A DNA stretch of 64,000 bases. Source: Sophora flavescens. Lineage: Eukaryota; Streptophyta; Magnoliopsida; Fabales; Fabaceae. The DNA lies in NCBI GenBank assembly GCA_030762895.1, contig JAUPTC010000017.1:124001-188000 (forward strand), read 5' to 3'. Positions 34,374 to 45,726 of this stretch are shown in pieces (within the stretch, counting starts at the first letter, position 1; each line of letters starts with the position of its first letter). Under the pieces are notes generated by a model, which made no database searches, had not been told where the DNA came from, and worked only from the letters and a program-made list of their open reading frames with translations. A program made the position numbers and the translations under genes.

Positions 34374-36313
34374 TGATAAGCCTCTGACTCATCTAGTTTT
34401 ATAGCTAGTGAGGCCATGATTTTTGGGCTAATTATTCAAGTTTAATCTCGTTTTCACCCAAATTTGGCTTAAATTGCCCTCGAGCAACATTTTGAGTCTT
34501 TTAAGTAGTTTTTAGGATAATTTAGTTATTTTTGAGTCAAATAAAGCACTGAATGCTACTTTTATTTTCAGGTTAAAAGTGAAACTCAAGGGAACTTGGA
34601 AAATAGAAGAAAATAAGCAAAAATAAGAATTTCAAGGTCTCACCCCACGAGCCAGAGCTCGCCCCGCGAGCCAGAGCTGATGTTGAGCAAGGAATTTGAG
34701 CCTTTTAGTCTCGCCCCACGAGACAGATACAGGAAATCTGAGAGCGTTCTGTCTCGTCCCGCAAGACAATCTTCGCCCCGCGAATATTCAAATCTGCTTA
34801 CAGCCAAGGTCACAAGAGTTACAAGAACTAAGATTACAGAAGCCCACATGATGATTTTGAAGTCCAAATAAATTTGGATTTGGATAATAATTTCCTATCA
34901 CAACGATAAAGGATATGATAAGATTTGACAATTAATTTAAAAGATTGAAGCCGTTAAAAAATATCAATCATGAAATGGAATTGATATTGAAGACAAGAAA
35001 AAGATTTTGGCAATGAATTACAAGATCGATTGAAGATTGACTAAATTGAGAGATAGCGGTATCAAGCAAATTGTCACTGGACCCACAAGTAATCAGTGAT
35101 CCAATTGAATTCACTTATGAATCTGTCAACGTGAAGCTACAGGCAATTGGAATTGGAATTAAAGTAAAAATATGGCTAGTGCAAAGACAAGTGGGCCCAT
35201 GTGAAAGAATACATACACTATCTAATTGAATTTGATAACCATAGAGCAATGGGCCACATGAAGGTAAAACTGATTGCAACTAAAAAAGACGTCCAGCATG
35301 ATGGCATTAAAGACGAGGAAAAGTCATTAGGATTTGGCAATTTAATGTTGACTTGATCAATATCTACCTTGGGCCCACATAGCTTATGAAATCAACTTTC
35401 AAATTGGATGATGATGCACTATATATAGAAGACAGCGTCAGAGCAGAACTGCAGCAAGAGAGTAGAGAAGGGCGCAAAAACAGGGGACTAGCGCTTCAAC
35501 ACACCGGATAGTCCCAGTACCAGATCATCCTTTTCTTTTCCTTGCTTCTTTTGGAGCCGTATCTCCATTAATTTTACGATTATTTTTTGTTCAACATGAT
35601 GAGGAGCTAATCTTCTTTCTCTAAGGGAATGATAAAACCATATTTGATGGCATAGTGAATTCAAGTAATATTTTCTTATACCCATGTCTCTTTTCTTGTT
35701 TCTTAATTCTGATGTGTTTGTGTTAATCATAAAGGTGGTTAACTAGTCTAGTGCGTTGAGGTTGGGAAGCGATTCGTGCTTAGGACTTGAATTAAAAACA
35801 CCGTTTGAACATTACTAGGGATAGAATAGGAAAGCGGTGTAATCGCTATAGGGAACCAAGAACTTAATAAATCTAGTTGTGGGTAGAATAAATTGGGAAA
35901 TTGACGAGTTACAATTGTAGATAGTTCCTTTTGAAAATCGGAAGTGACATTAAGATAATTGAGGGTTCCTGATTGACAAGAAATTAAATTGAACATAGAG
36001 ATAAGGAGATAAACACTTGGGTAACTTGCTTGATAAGATTGGTAGATTCGTGACCTTAGAGATCACTATCATTATCTAAATAATTGATTAGATAACGCTT
36101 TTTATCTTGCTTTAATTTATATCTGTGTTTGATAATTAATTTATCCCCAACAAACTCTCTCCTTCTCTTTCTCATCTTTGACTTGGTTAATTATTAGTTA
36201 TCTTCTTCAAATCTAGATAAATAAGTCTTCCAATCCTTGTGTTCGACCTCAGTATTTACTTACCATGTTTTAATTACTTGCAAAGAAATGACACACTTGT
36301 CGGATCGTCATCA
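34374..36313 (+). repeat. E3 3' LTR
   Basis: Continuous 1940-bp copy of the LTR, beginning TGATAAGCCTCTGACTCATC and ending GTCATCA. It allows the split 5' LTR to be reassembled and confirms ATAAT as the E2C target. TATA box at 35420-35428. Confidence 0.9.
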
Positions 36314-36757
36314 TACAACATATAAAAGTGTTTTGAATAAAGCTGCAACAGCATCTACTAAGATAATATCATGCAGAAAATGGAAACAACTTATCGTAAG
36401 ATAGTATGCTAAATTTTTTTTATAAGCTAAAAATTTCGTTGATACAAAGCTAAATTTGAAGCACAAGGAATGCTAATAAAGTTGCACCTTATGTAGCAGT
36501 AGAAGACTAGAAATGAAAAGTAAGACAAGCAAGTAAAGACATTAGTAAAATAAAGTACCCCAATTGAAAGAAAATTATAAAAGAGAAGAAACACCAATCA
36601 GTAGGGGACCCGAGAAACCAAAGGAACAACACCAATGCACCAGCATTGCAACATTGAAGCAGGGAACCCGAAGCATGTGGGACAAAAAATCCAGCATTGC
36701 GGGCAGCTGAGAATTTTTTTAAAAAAAATGCAGCAACTAACTAATCTCATAAGGCTC
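36314..36757 (-). other. Duplicate F-box upstream region, continued
   Basis: The flank right of E3 continues the duplicated F-box upstream region: 36403-36680 aligns with 12690-12985. No gene is supported. Confidence 0.7.
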
Positions 36758-36760
36758 TAA

Positions 36761-37011
36761 GAGAATCTCCAATGGTTCTTAGTTATTTGGTTCTTAATTA
36801 TTTTTAAGTGGGTCTAAATATGCTACATAGGATTCAAGGGGATCTCATAAGGATCTAAAAGAGAATCTCCACTTTGATGATGCAGATGTCAGTTTGGTAA
36901 AAGGGGATTTCGATTGGGGGTTTCATCATAGACATGCTCCAATGATATACAAAAATAAGAACCAGTTCTTAACTCAAGGAACTCAATTAAGAACTACCGA
37001 TGGAGATGCTC
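36761..37011. mobile_element. PIF/Harbinger-type MITE, 251 bp
   Basis: Terminal inverted repeats GAGAATCTCCAATGG and GAGCATCTCCATCGG, with TAA on both sides (36758-36760, 37012-37014). The duplicated unit at about 13510-13540 lacks the insertion, giving an approximate empty site. Non-coding. Confidence 0.82.
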
Positions 37012-37014
37012 TAA

Positions 37015-37457
37015 GCACCAAACAACACAGACCATCACAACTAATAAAAGTGAAAATCTGTTTTTCTAACTGATAACCACAGAACATATAGATATGAGAA
37101 GTGGGAAGCAAGCCAGATCAGATCATACCTTAACGGCGAGATGCAGGAACGAAGTAGGAAGCATGGCGGGCTTCTGATTTCTCACACAGCTACAGATCTA
37201 GAATGGATGAAGACGGAACAGAACCTCTCTGAATCATATGAGTTGTTGATATTGATGGTGAGATGATGCTTTCTCAATCTCAGATTCAAACGGGAAATGA
37301 AAATCTTTTCCTACAATGGATGTTGAGAAGACGGTGACTGGGAGGGTGCGACAGACAGCAACAGATCTAGGATGGATGAAGACGAAATGGAACCACTCTG
37401 AGAAGAGTTGACAATAGGCAGACGATGGTGAGTGACATTGGCAAGGTGAGTGAGTAG
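37015..37457. other. Remainder of the duplicate F-box upstream region
   Basis: It resembles 13560-14060 in patches. A phrase around ACAGATCTAGAATGGATGAAGACG (37189) recurs at 37361. The minus-strand frame across 37234-37581 has no recognisable domain and is not supported as a gene. Confidence 0.5.
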
Positions 37458-37460
37458 TAA

Positions 37461-37735
37461 GGTTATGTTTGGGAGTTTTGGAGAGGATGGAGTGGAGTGG
37501 TTTAGGATGGAGTGAGGTGAAGTAGTAAAAATATACCAATCCATTGTTTGGAAGATTGAGTGGGAAATCCCAAACCCCCAATTTGGAGGTATAAAAATTG
37601 GGGGTTTGGATGGGATGGAGTTGTTTGCTTTACCATCCTAAATCATCTCACTCCATTAATGAATGAACTCCTATACCACCTCACTCTATTACTAACCACC
37701 CCATCCCATCCTCCCAAGCATACCCTAAGGTAGGT
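37461..37735. mobile_element. PIF/Harbinger-type MITE, 275 bp
   Basis: Ends GGTTATGTTTGGGAG and, reverse complemented, GGGTATGCTTGGGAG, flanked by TAA at 37458-37460 and 37736-37738. The interior is non-coding and rich in GGATGGAGTG and its complement, so it can fold back on itself. Confidence 0.78.
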
Positions 37736-37738
37736 CGT

Positions 37739-38180
37739 TCCTGATCAGCTCAGTTTCAAACGTGTAATATAAGAAGGGGATGAGGAATGGCTTGATGGAA
37801 CAATGGCAAAATGATTTTTTGAAAAATATATAATAACACAACTCGGAACCAATTATAAGGTGACAACACATTAAGTTTTAATATATTTATTTATTTAAGT
37901 TTAAAATAAAATAAAAAAGAAAAAACTCATTTATTGTCTCCCACCTTATCACTTCCTCTCTCACCTCATCGTTCTCCCACCTTCAACATCACCCAAGGAC
38001 CATGAAAACCCCATCAGTTCTTACTCTGTTCGGTGACAACCTGTAACCCAAAACAAGTAAGAATAAGTTACCAGATTTTCTACAAGCATTATCAACCTAC
38101 TGAGGGCTTCCTCAAGCTTCTATGTTGCCTTAAGATAGAGAAAGAAATCCCCTTTTTGTAACAAAATCACAACACCAAAT
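37739..38180. other. Intergenic DNA, no gene seen
   Basis: AT-rich with a CT-rich stretch near 37935-37990. No structure is supported. Confidence 0.5.
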
Positions 38181-39318
38181 GTTTGTGGAAAAACAATAAA
38201 TCAATATATCAAGCATGTGTTGTATTAATAAAGTCAGGGTACAAGGTAGCAGAGCTAGTACATCAGGTTTCTAGCACTGCTACAACGATGGGTATAAGGA
38301 AAGTACAAAGATTCAAAGCTACCCTAATGAAGACGATAGTCGGCTTATATAGAAGTCAAGACGCGTACAATTTACGCAGGGTGGTTATGCTAAGTGGGAC
38401 CTCCCAAATGCGGTTAGCACAATTCCAGGCCGCTGGCATAGATCCTCTTCTCTTTCCTATCATGAGATCCTTCAAGAATGCCCACGTGTCCCAGTGACGT
38501 GTCCTAAGGCATGTTCTGCATGATCCATCCAAGTTAACAGCTCCCCCGACGAGAGTTTTGGGACAACTCAGTCTCGGGCATGTACCCCGGGGGTCCCATG
38601 TTGACTGAGTATACATGCTGGGTTTCCCGAATAACGTTTTACCTCGGCGATGTATCCCGAGAAGATCGTCCGAGATCTCATTTTAGATCTCTTCAATGCC
38701 GAATAGGGCTCTTCAATAATGGTTACTACCATTGGGCCTAGAAGTATTGGCCCGTGGACCAAATATGGGGGGAACAGAAGCCCCCCAAGTCTTAAGTTGT
38801 ATTCAGTGAAAAGAGTTATATGCCTGACATACATCATACGTATAGTTCTGCCTTGGTTTCTTTGCTTACCTTCTCGAGTGAGGATCACATCCCTATTTCT
38901 GAGTCATAGGTTTGGAACTTGGCTCGTTCGTCCCGAACCAACTTTCTGTCAAATCTTCTTTTAGAACCTTCGCGTCTTTATTTCGCACGTTTCATTGTGA
39001 TTCGGCATGTTTTCCAACGCGTCATAACTGCTTCTCACGTCTGTTGATTTCTGACCGTTGGATCTCTACTACGAATCAATCAACGGTCCTAATGCTTTAC
39101 CTCCTCTATTTAAATTGACCCTTCTTCTTCTTCCTTTACTTCTTCCTCATTTCGACTCGTCTTCTTCAAAAAATTTTGCCTCTCTCTTCTTCTCGATGTG
39201 TTCTCCATCTTTCGCTGCTAGCTTCCTTCGGTTCTTCTCTCTCTCTTTTATAGGTACGTCTTTTGTTCTCCTCTGTACTCTTTCTTTCGTTGAGTTTTCT
39301 ACTTTAATAGTTGTAGTT
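38181..39318 (+). promoter_or_regulatory. Upstream and leader region of the gypsy-type transposon-domain gene
   Basis: This GC-richer stretch differs from its surroundings. It includes a TATA-like CTTATATAG at 38343-38351 and a second TATA-like CTATTTAAAT at about 39105-39114, followed by a CT-rich leader. A possible leader intron has a GTACGT donor at about 39255 and a TAG acceptor just before the ATG at 39319. Much of it could be an LTR or other terminal part of the element carrying the gene, but I could not find a matching partner copy in the window. Confidence 0.45.
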
Positions 39319-39814
39319 ATGGTGGAAGAAGGTTCCAATCCTCAGGGAGGTTGCGACGATGTCCCTCCCCTTGCGGAGGTTGCAGCCGCTGTGGTGGCTC
39401 AAGCTGCCGCTGCTCCGGTCGACCCGTATGATTGGGTTGACCCGGAAGTTCCTCGCATTCGCTCCAAGAGTCTCACTCGTGAATCCCTTAACACTGTTAG
39501 GGATTTTGTTTTTGACAAAATGAATTTAGATAGAGTGGGTTGTCTCCCTTTCTCTTCTGCAGATCGTGTCCATCATTCTCAAGAAAACCAATTTTTTTTC
39601 TTCCTGCACAAGTGTGTTTTGACGAAAGCCAGAGTCCGTCTCCCCTTTACCATTTTTGAGTTAGTGATGCTGCGTTCTTTAAACGTGGCTTCCTCCCAGC
39701 TTCATCCGAACAGCTGGTGTTTCATCCGGGCTTTCGATATTGTTTGTAAATATTTCGGTATCTCGGCTTCGGTTCAGAAAATTTTCAATTTCTTTTGTGT
39801 GAAACAACGCTGTG

Positions 39815-41134
39815 TGGTCGCACTGTCGCCACGCGCCAAAAAGAACGAGCAATTATTAAAATAATGTAGTGTAGAGCGACAACTCGGATATCGTCTCTCA
39901 AGGACTCTTTAGTGTTGTTATTATTAACAGAAAATCAAAAGTTAGTTTTGGGGGTTTTGGATTGAGATAAAATAAAGAAAACAAAACAATGAAAACAAAG
40001 CAGTTAAAGAGAATAGCAAATAAACTAAAGACGATTAACCTACTGTTCTTGGTTTCCCACTATCATTGGTCCAAATAAATCCAAGCCCTAAGCATATTCT
40101 AATCCCCTTTCAGTTGTAGCAACAATTAACAAACGAAATCGCTACTACGGATATATGTTCCTATTCCCGAATTAAACAAACGGGGTTAAGCTCTCATGAA
40201 CTAAACGAACATGAATGAACACACGCGAATTAAACAAACACGATTAATTATAGGAACATGATATCACCGAAACGAATCAATACAATACTATACACTCCTG
40301 AATTAAACAAACAGAAATGCATAACATAGTATTGAAGAGAGAAAAGCAATAAAAACAGGAAATACAGAACCTCAAATGTAAATGGAAACCAATCCCAGTA
40401 GATTAATCAAGGAGACTAGTTCTCCATTACAAAGGAAAAACAAAAGACAAGAATTAAACTACTGAAAGCTACTACTACTGTCTAAGAACTAGCCAAAACT
40501 GGCTAACTCTCCGACTTGCCCACACTATGACTAACTCCTCTCTCAATATCTGAATGCTCCTTTTATTAACTTCAACCTCTGCCTCTTAGTTTTCCAAAGC
40601 CACTTAATTTGCTTAATTATGAATTAAGATGAGGGAGTTATGTCCACATTCAACTCATAGGGCAGCTGAAACGCCTCTGACTTCACATGGATTAAAGCCC
40701 TTCAAAACGGCTCTGTTTGGAATAATGGTCTTCATGAGAGTTAAAGCTCTTTGTTTGATCTTTCATTTGCCACCGGTTTCAGTTGAAACCGACATCTACA
40801 GCCCAAGTTATGGCTCAATCTTCATGACCAGTTCAGGTTCCAGTGACAGCAATTATGTTCTGACTTCAAGGCCCAATGTGACCCACTATACATCCAATTC
40901 AGCATCTGAGTTCTTCATGAAAGTTGTTGGGCTTCCTTTTTATTACCTGAAAACAAGAAAATAGCATAAGTATTTTATTCAACTCTGAATCAACTAAATT
41001 ATCCTAAAAATACTTTATAGACTCAAAATACTGCTTAAGGACAATCAAGTCTAATTTGGGTGAAAAATGATATAAAATAAGCACAAAGCCATGGTCTTTA
41101 TTAGTTATAAAACCAGTCAACCAGAGGCTCATCA
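39815..41134 (-). repeat. E2D 3' LTR
   Basis: In element orientation it begins TGATGAGCCTCTGGTTGAC. Unlike E2C LTRs it lacks the CpG-rich near-palindromes; at that place it has an unrelated segment (about 40560-40940). Confidence 0.93.
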
Positions 41135-42530
41135 AAATACCCCAAACTTAAACTTTGCTTGTCCCCAAGCAAACTACACTCAAAAACTTAAAAAGACTCA
41201 AGACCTGGCAAGCTCAAAAGATTCAATCAACTTTCGCACAGATTTCAAGCAATTTATCAAAACAATTTTTCCTTCAATGTTCCCCCCTTTTAAACAAAGT
41301 AATCCCCACATTCATTTATTCCAAACAATTGAGAGTTTCATAATTCAAACAATCATTAATCAAAGCAGGGGATCTAAGTTACACACAAGAGGGAGATCAC
41401 CAAATTCAAACAACTGCCTTCCTCACAAGGGAAATTTGTGTTCACTCATTCGCTCAGTTTGTGTCAGGCTATCAACAATTCACTCAATTTCACTTTTAAG
41501 AGCACTTCCCATAAATTTGATTTTCATCTCAAAATGATTCCCATAGAAAACATGCAAGCAACATCAAAAGGTCTTTTATGGGTTGTAATGGGGCCTGGCT
41601 AAGGGTAGGATATACAAAGGTACTAGGCTGAAGACCCTAGGAACTAAGAGAGCATGAACATTATTTACACTTTGAATTTAAATCTAGTTCCTTTCTTAAT
41701 TTTTTTCTTTATGCTTCTGGGTGGCTACAACCTTTTTATTTCAACACTTTTTATTTTTATTGTTTTTCTCTTTTTTTTTCTATTTCTTTTCTATTTTTTT
41801 TTCTTCTCTTTTTTTTTCCAAAATTTTTTTTTCTCAATCCCAAACAACATATTACACCTTGCAGCCACCCCAAACTTTAGTTTCTTGCACCCATTCTAAG
41901 ATTACATGCTCTCCTAATCCTAAGATCGGGTTAACATGGTTTTCCAGATTTTTGGGCTTATAACATTAGGTTATCAAGAATTAACAGGCTAATAGGCTCA
42001 ATGGGGCTAACTAGGGAACATGCATTAGGAATGGTTATTTTAGGCTAAGTAGCTATTTACAAGGATAATGCCTAAATCATTTGAAGCAAACATATAATCA
42101 TGCAAACCAAAAAGAGATTCAAGCAAATTCAGGAAAGTGCAACTTAAAAAGTGATTTTCACACAATTTAAAACATGTTGGAGGCTCAAAACCTCACCTGG
42201 ACATTTATGCAAATTATTTGACAGAGATTCTATCCCTAGTGTGTGCTTCCTATCACCCCAAACTTATCATAAATCATGCCATCATAATAAAATCCCAAAG
42301 TTCAGTTTTCGATCATAGGGGGATCATTTTTCAAAAATTTTTCTCAAATCCTAGGGGGGAAACAGTCAACACTATCATGCAATCCATCTATACAAAAATT
42401 AATAAAATCCAATAAACTTGCCATAACCAAGACTCAACACAACTCCTGAGCTTCTCAAATTATTCAGGAGCTTTATTGAAAACAAAACAGCAATAAAGTA
42501 AAGGAAAAGAAAATTAAAAAGAAGAAAGGG
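41135..42530 (-). other. E2D conserved non-coding region with a T-rich tract
   Basis: Shared with E2C and the other families. T-runs at about 41755-41835 make spurious Phe-rich frames. Purine tract AAGTTTGGGGTATTT (minus strand) is next to the LTR. No gene is supported. Confidence 0.75.
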
Positions 42531-43889
42531 TTAAGAAAACTCATTAAGGGCGGTTCCACCAGGATCCCATTGCTTGTAGCATAAGGCCCACGTGATAGAC
42601 AAAGAGGGGGAGTTCATTACATGCTTCCATGACTTGCAGCCTTGATGTGGGGGTGAGCACTTGACAATTATGATGACTTCGCCCAGTGCGGCGGACTTCT
42701 CACTCCCCTTCAGGTCACAGCTGAATTCTTTAACTACAAAGTCTCCCCAATAGAAGTGGGGCTCAACCTCTTGGACCAGCCATGGTGCAAAATCCAAAGG
42801 CTTGAACTCCATCAATGGTGGCTCCTCAGGGGGAGGTGGCAAACAGTTAGCTGGGGTTACTGGTGCTGCTTCATTTTCTGCACTTTCTTCATTCACTGCA
42901 CGAACAAATTCATCACCTGCTATACATGCAGAAATTTCAGCACACACCACACAAAGGTTAGAGTTAGTAGAGTCAGTACATATATCACAATAAAATGAAT
43001 CAGAAAAATTCTGAATGTCTGGAAATTCAGCAATTAATTCATCCACCCCATTACTCTCAACACATGCATCTGTTTTAATTGAATCATCTACTTCCAAAGG
43101 TTCTTCGTCATCCTCAGGTACGGGGAAGCAGATGTCCTCCTGATCCTCCTTATCCTCATTTTCTGTGTTTCCTGAACAGTATAAAGATGCATAACAGTGC
43201 ATACACAAAGCAGTGCCACCATCACAATAACAATCAGTACATGAATTAGAATCAGGGGATTCAACACTCAGTTCATCAATAGAAACATTATCAACATTAT
43301 CATCAGAAGTGTCTTCAAGGGGCTGTGGAGTTAGCATTGCAGCCGAGTTGGCGGTAACTTGATCAATTAGAGCGGACAACTTCTGAGATTCAGCTTGGCT
43401 CCTCTGGTATTCAGCCTCCATCCTCTGTTGATTTTCCTCTATCATCCGTTGAGTTTGCTCGGCCATTTGTTGTATCATTTCTTCCATATGTGCATTTATC
43501 TGTCCAGCCATTTGCTTGAACAGGTCCTCTAGGGAAGGTTCGGAAGGTGCAGCTCTGAAGGCAGGATAGTATCTAGACAGGAAGGCTTCCTTCAAATCAA
43601 ACCAGCTTGAGATGGAATTCTCATCAAGACAATACAACCAATCTCTTGCAGCACCTTCAAGTGAGAACTGGAAAGCTTCCATCTGAATGTGATCTTCTGT
43701 TATTCCTGCAGGTCTCAGCATTATAGAACAAGCAATCTGGAATTCCCTCAGATGCTCCTGCGGATTTTCACCTGCAAGACCATTAAACCTTGGCAACTAG
43801 TGTGATAAACCAATAAAATCAGGAAAATATATGCATGGTGGTTGCTCATAGTAAGCATTAGGCATGTAATTTCGCATATAATTATCCAT
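42531..43889 (-). CDS. E2D gag-like protein with paired cysteine modules, one in-frame stop
   Basis: The preferred start is the ATG at 43887-43889, because the E2C copy reads through this leader without a stop. E2D has a TAG at 43797-43799 where E2C has Trp; downstream, 421 codons are open to the stop at 42531. Order: a plant retrotransposon gag domain (PQEHLREFQIACSIM, AFQFSLEGAARDWLYCLDE, FLSRYYPAFRAAP), a Gln/Glu/Met-rich coiled-coil-like stretch, and an acidic region. Next come cysteine module 1 (about 43184-43250), more acidic sequence, cysteine module 2 (about 42928-42992) with the same CX2CX8CX2CX5C spacing, and a Pro-rich segment. A conserved tail ends DPGGTALNEFS. There is no CCHC knuckle, protease, RT or integrase. 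Gag assignment is from the N-terminal domain; the function of the cysteine modules is unknown. Confidence 0.8.
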
Positions 43890-43985
43890 GGGGAACAGAC
43901 AACCAGACAATACAGACAAAACTAATTCAGTAATACAAAAAGTTTTTTTTTTAAATTATTTTCCGCTAATAACAACAAACCAGAG

Positions 43986-44003
43986 TCCCCGGCAACGGCG
44001 CCA
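43986..44003 (-). promoter_or_regulatory. E2D primer-binding site, perfect tRNA-Asp match
   Basis: The minus strand reads TGGCGCCGTTGCCGGGGA, identical over 18 bases to the complement of the plant tRNA-Asp 3' end including CCA. Confidence 0.95.
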
Positions 44004-44008
44004 ATTTT

Positions 44009-45328
44009 TGGTCGCGCTGTCGCCACGCGCCAAAAAGAACGAGCAATTATTAAAATAATGTAGTGTAGAGCGACAACTCGGATATCGTCTCTCAAGGACT
44101 CTTTAGTGTTGTTATTATTAACAGAAAATCAAAAGTTAGTTTTGGGGGTTTTGGATTGAGATAAAATAAAGAAAACAAAACAATGAAAACAAAGCAGTTA
44201 AAGAGAATAGCAAATAAACTAAAGACGATTAACCTACTGTTCTTGGCTTCCCACTATCATTGGTCCAAATAAATCCAAGCCCTAAGCATATTCTAATCCC
44301 CTTTCAGTTGTAGCAACAATTAACAAACGAAATCGCTACTACGGATATATGTTCCTATTCCCGAATTAAACAAACGGGGTTAAGCTCTCATGAACTAAAC
44401 AAACATGAATGAACACACGCGAATTAAACAAACGCGATTAATTATAGGAACATGATATCACCGAAACGAATCAATACAATACTATACACTCCTGAATTAA
44501 ACAAACAGAAATGCATAACATAGTATTGAAGAGAGAAAAGCAATAAAAACAGGAAATACAGAACCTCAAATGTAAATGGAAACCAATCCCAGTAGATTAA
44601 TCAAGGAGACTAGTTCTCCATTACAAAGGAAAAACAAAAGACAAGAATTAAACTACTGAAAGCTACTACTACTGTCTAAGAACTAGCCAAAACTGGCTAA
44701 CTCTCCGACTTGCCCACACTATGACTAACTCCTCTCTCAATATCTGAATGCTCCTTTTATTAACTTCAACCTCTGCCTCTTAGCTTTCCAAAGCCACTTA
44801 ATTTGCTTAATTATGAATTAAGATGAGGGAGTTATGTCCACATTCAACTCATAGGGCAGCTGAAACGTCTCTGACTTCACATGGATTAAAGCCCTTCAAA
44901 ACGGCTCTGTTTGGAATAATGGTCTTCATGAGAGTTAAAGCTCTTTGTTTGATCTTTCATTTGCCACCGGTTTCAGTTCAAACCGACATCTACAGCCCAA
45001 GTTATGGCCCAATCTTCATGACCAGTTCAGGTTCCTGTGACAGCAATTATGTTCTGACTTCAAGGCCCAATGTGACCCACTATACATCCAATTCAGCATC
45101 TGAGTTCTTCATGAAAGTTGTTGGGATTCCTTTTTATTACCTGAAAACAAGAAAATAGCATAAGTATTTTATTCAACTCTAAATCAACTAAATTATCCTA
45201 AAAATACTTTATAGACTCAAAATACTGCTTAAGGACAATCAAGTCTAATTTGGGTGAAAAATGATATAAAATAAGCACAAAGCCATGGTCTTTATTAGTT
45301 ATAAAACCAGTCAACCAGAGGCTCATCA
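44009..45328 (-). repeat. E2D 5' LTR
   Basis: Partner of 39815-41134 with the same length and about eleven substitutions. It is followed by CTGTG and then the continuation of the interrupted gene. Confidence 0.93.
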
Positions 45329-45654
45329 CTGTGCTACCGGCTAGATATCTCTTAGCGCTATCCAACGCCGTAAGGTTTTTATCCCTTATTCTACCTCTTG
45401 GAAGGGTTTCAAAGCCGGCTTCTTTAAGGTGGTCCGCAAAGGAGGCAGGAACCCTTTCTTTCATTTCCGATCGGGGGGACCCAAATTCCCCCTTTGTTGG
45501 CAACGAAAACCCCGCATCATCAGATGCTTTGAGTTTCATTGCCTCTCTCACCAAGAAAAACTTGAGGTTACCTTTCTCGATCAGTTGTTGGATATTCATT
45601 GTCGTGAGGTTATTGACAAGGCTGACAACCCTGCTGAGCTAGCCTCTCTTATGG

Positions 45655-45726
45655 GTGAGGATCCGTTTTTTGTCCTATCGTTACTTGCTTATTTCCTTTT
45701 ATAACTTAAGTTTCCTTGTTTTTCAG
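45655..45726 (+). other. Probable spliceosomal intron, 72 bp
   Basis: Donor G-GTGAGG after ...CTTATGG and acceptor TTGTTTTTCAG. Removing it joins the frame from ELASLM to EKMALKMSRKV without a stop, whereas reading through the intron hits a stop. An intron in a transposon-domain gene argues that it was transcribed and spliced as a gene. Confidence 0.65.

Larger units (their letters stand above)
14224..36313 (+). mobile_element. E3: Athila-like LTR element with nested insertions
   Basis: The 5' LTR is 14224-14748 joined to 26870-28233, and the 3' LTR is 34374-36313. Flanks are TACAG (14219-14223) and TACAA (36314-36318), a 4-of-5 target duplication. The primer site is 28240-28257. Removing the nested elements E2C and the solo LTR leaves about 6.4 kb. 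The LTRs have diverged more than those of E2C, which fits the nesting order. The only coding sequence is one unrecognised, broken ORF, so E3 is non-autonomous. Confidence 0.85.
39815..45328 (-). mobile_element. E2D: nearly intact, very young gag-only Athila-derived element
   Basis: Two LTRs of exactly 1320 bp (39815-41134, 44009-45328) differ at about eleven positions by eye, under 1 percent. Target duplication CTGTG is perfect (39810-39814, 45329-45333). The perfect primer site (43986-44003) and the purine tract beside the left LTR show right-to-left transcription. Total length is 5514 bp with one gag-like ORF and a conserved non-coding region. No enzyme domains are present, so it needs a helper. 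Confidence 0.95.

Noticed and set aside
37234..37581. Minus-strand frame of 115 codons between the two MITEs
   Set aside because: It runs into the terminal repeat of the 37461-37735 MITE, has no recognisable motif, and sits in duplicated upstream DNA.
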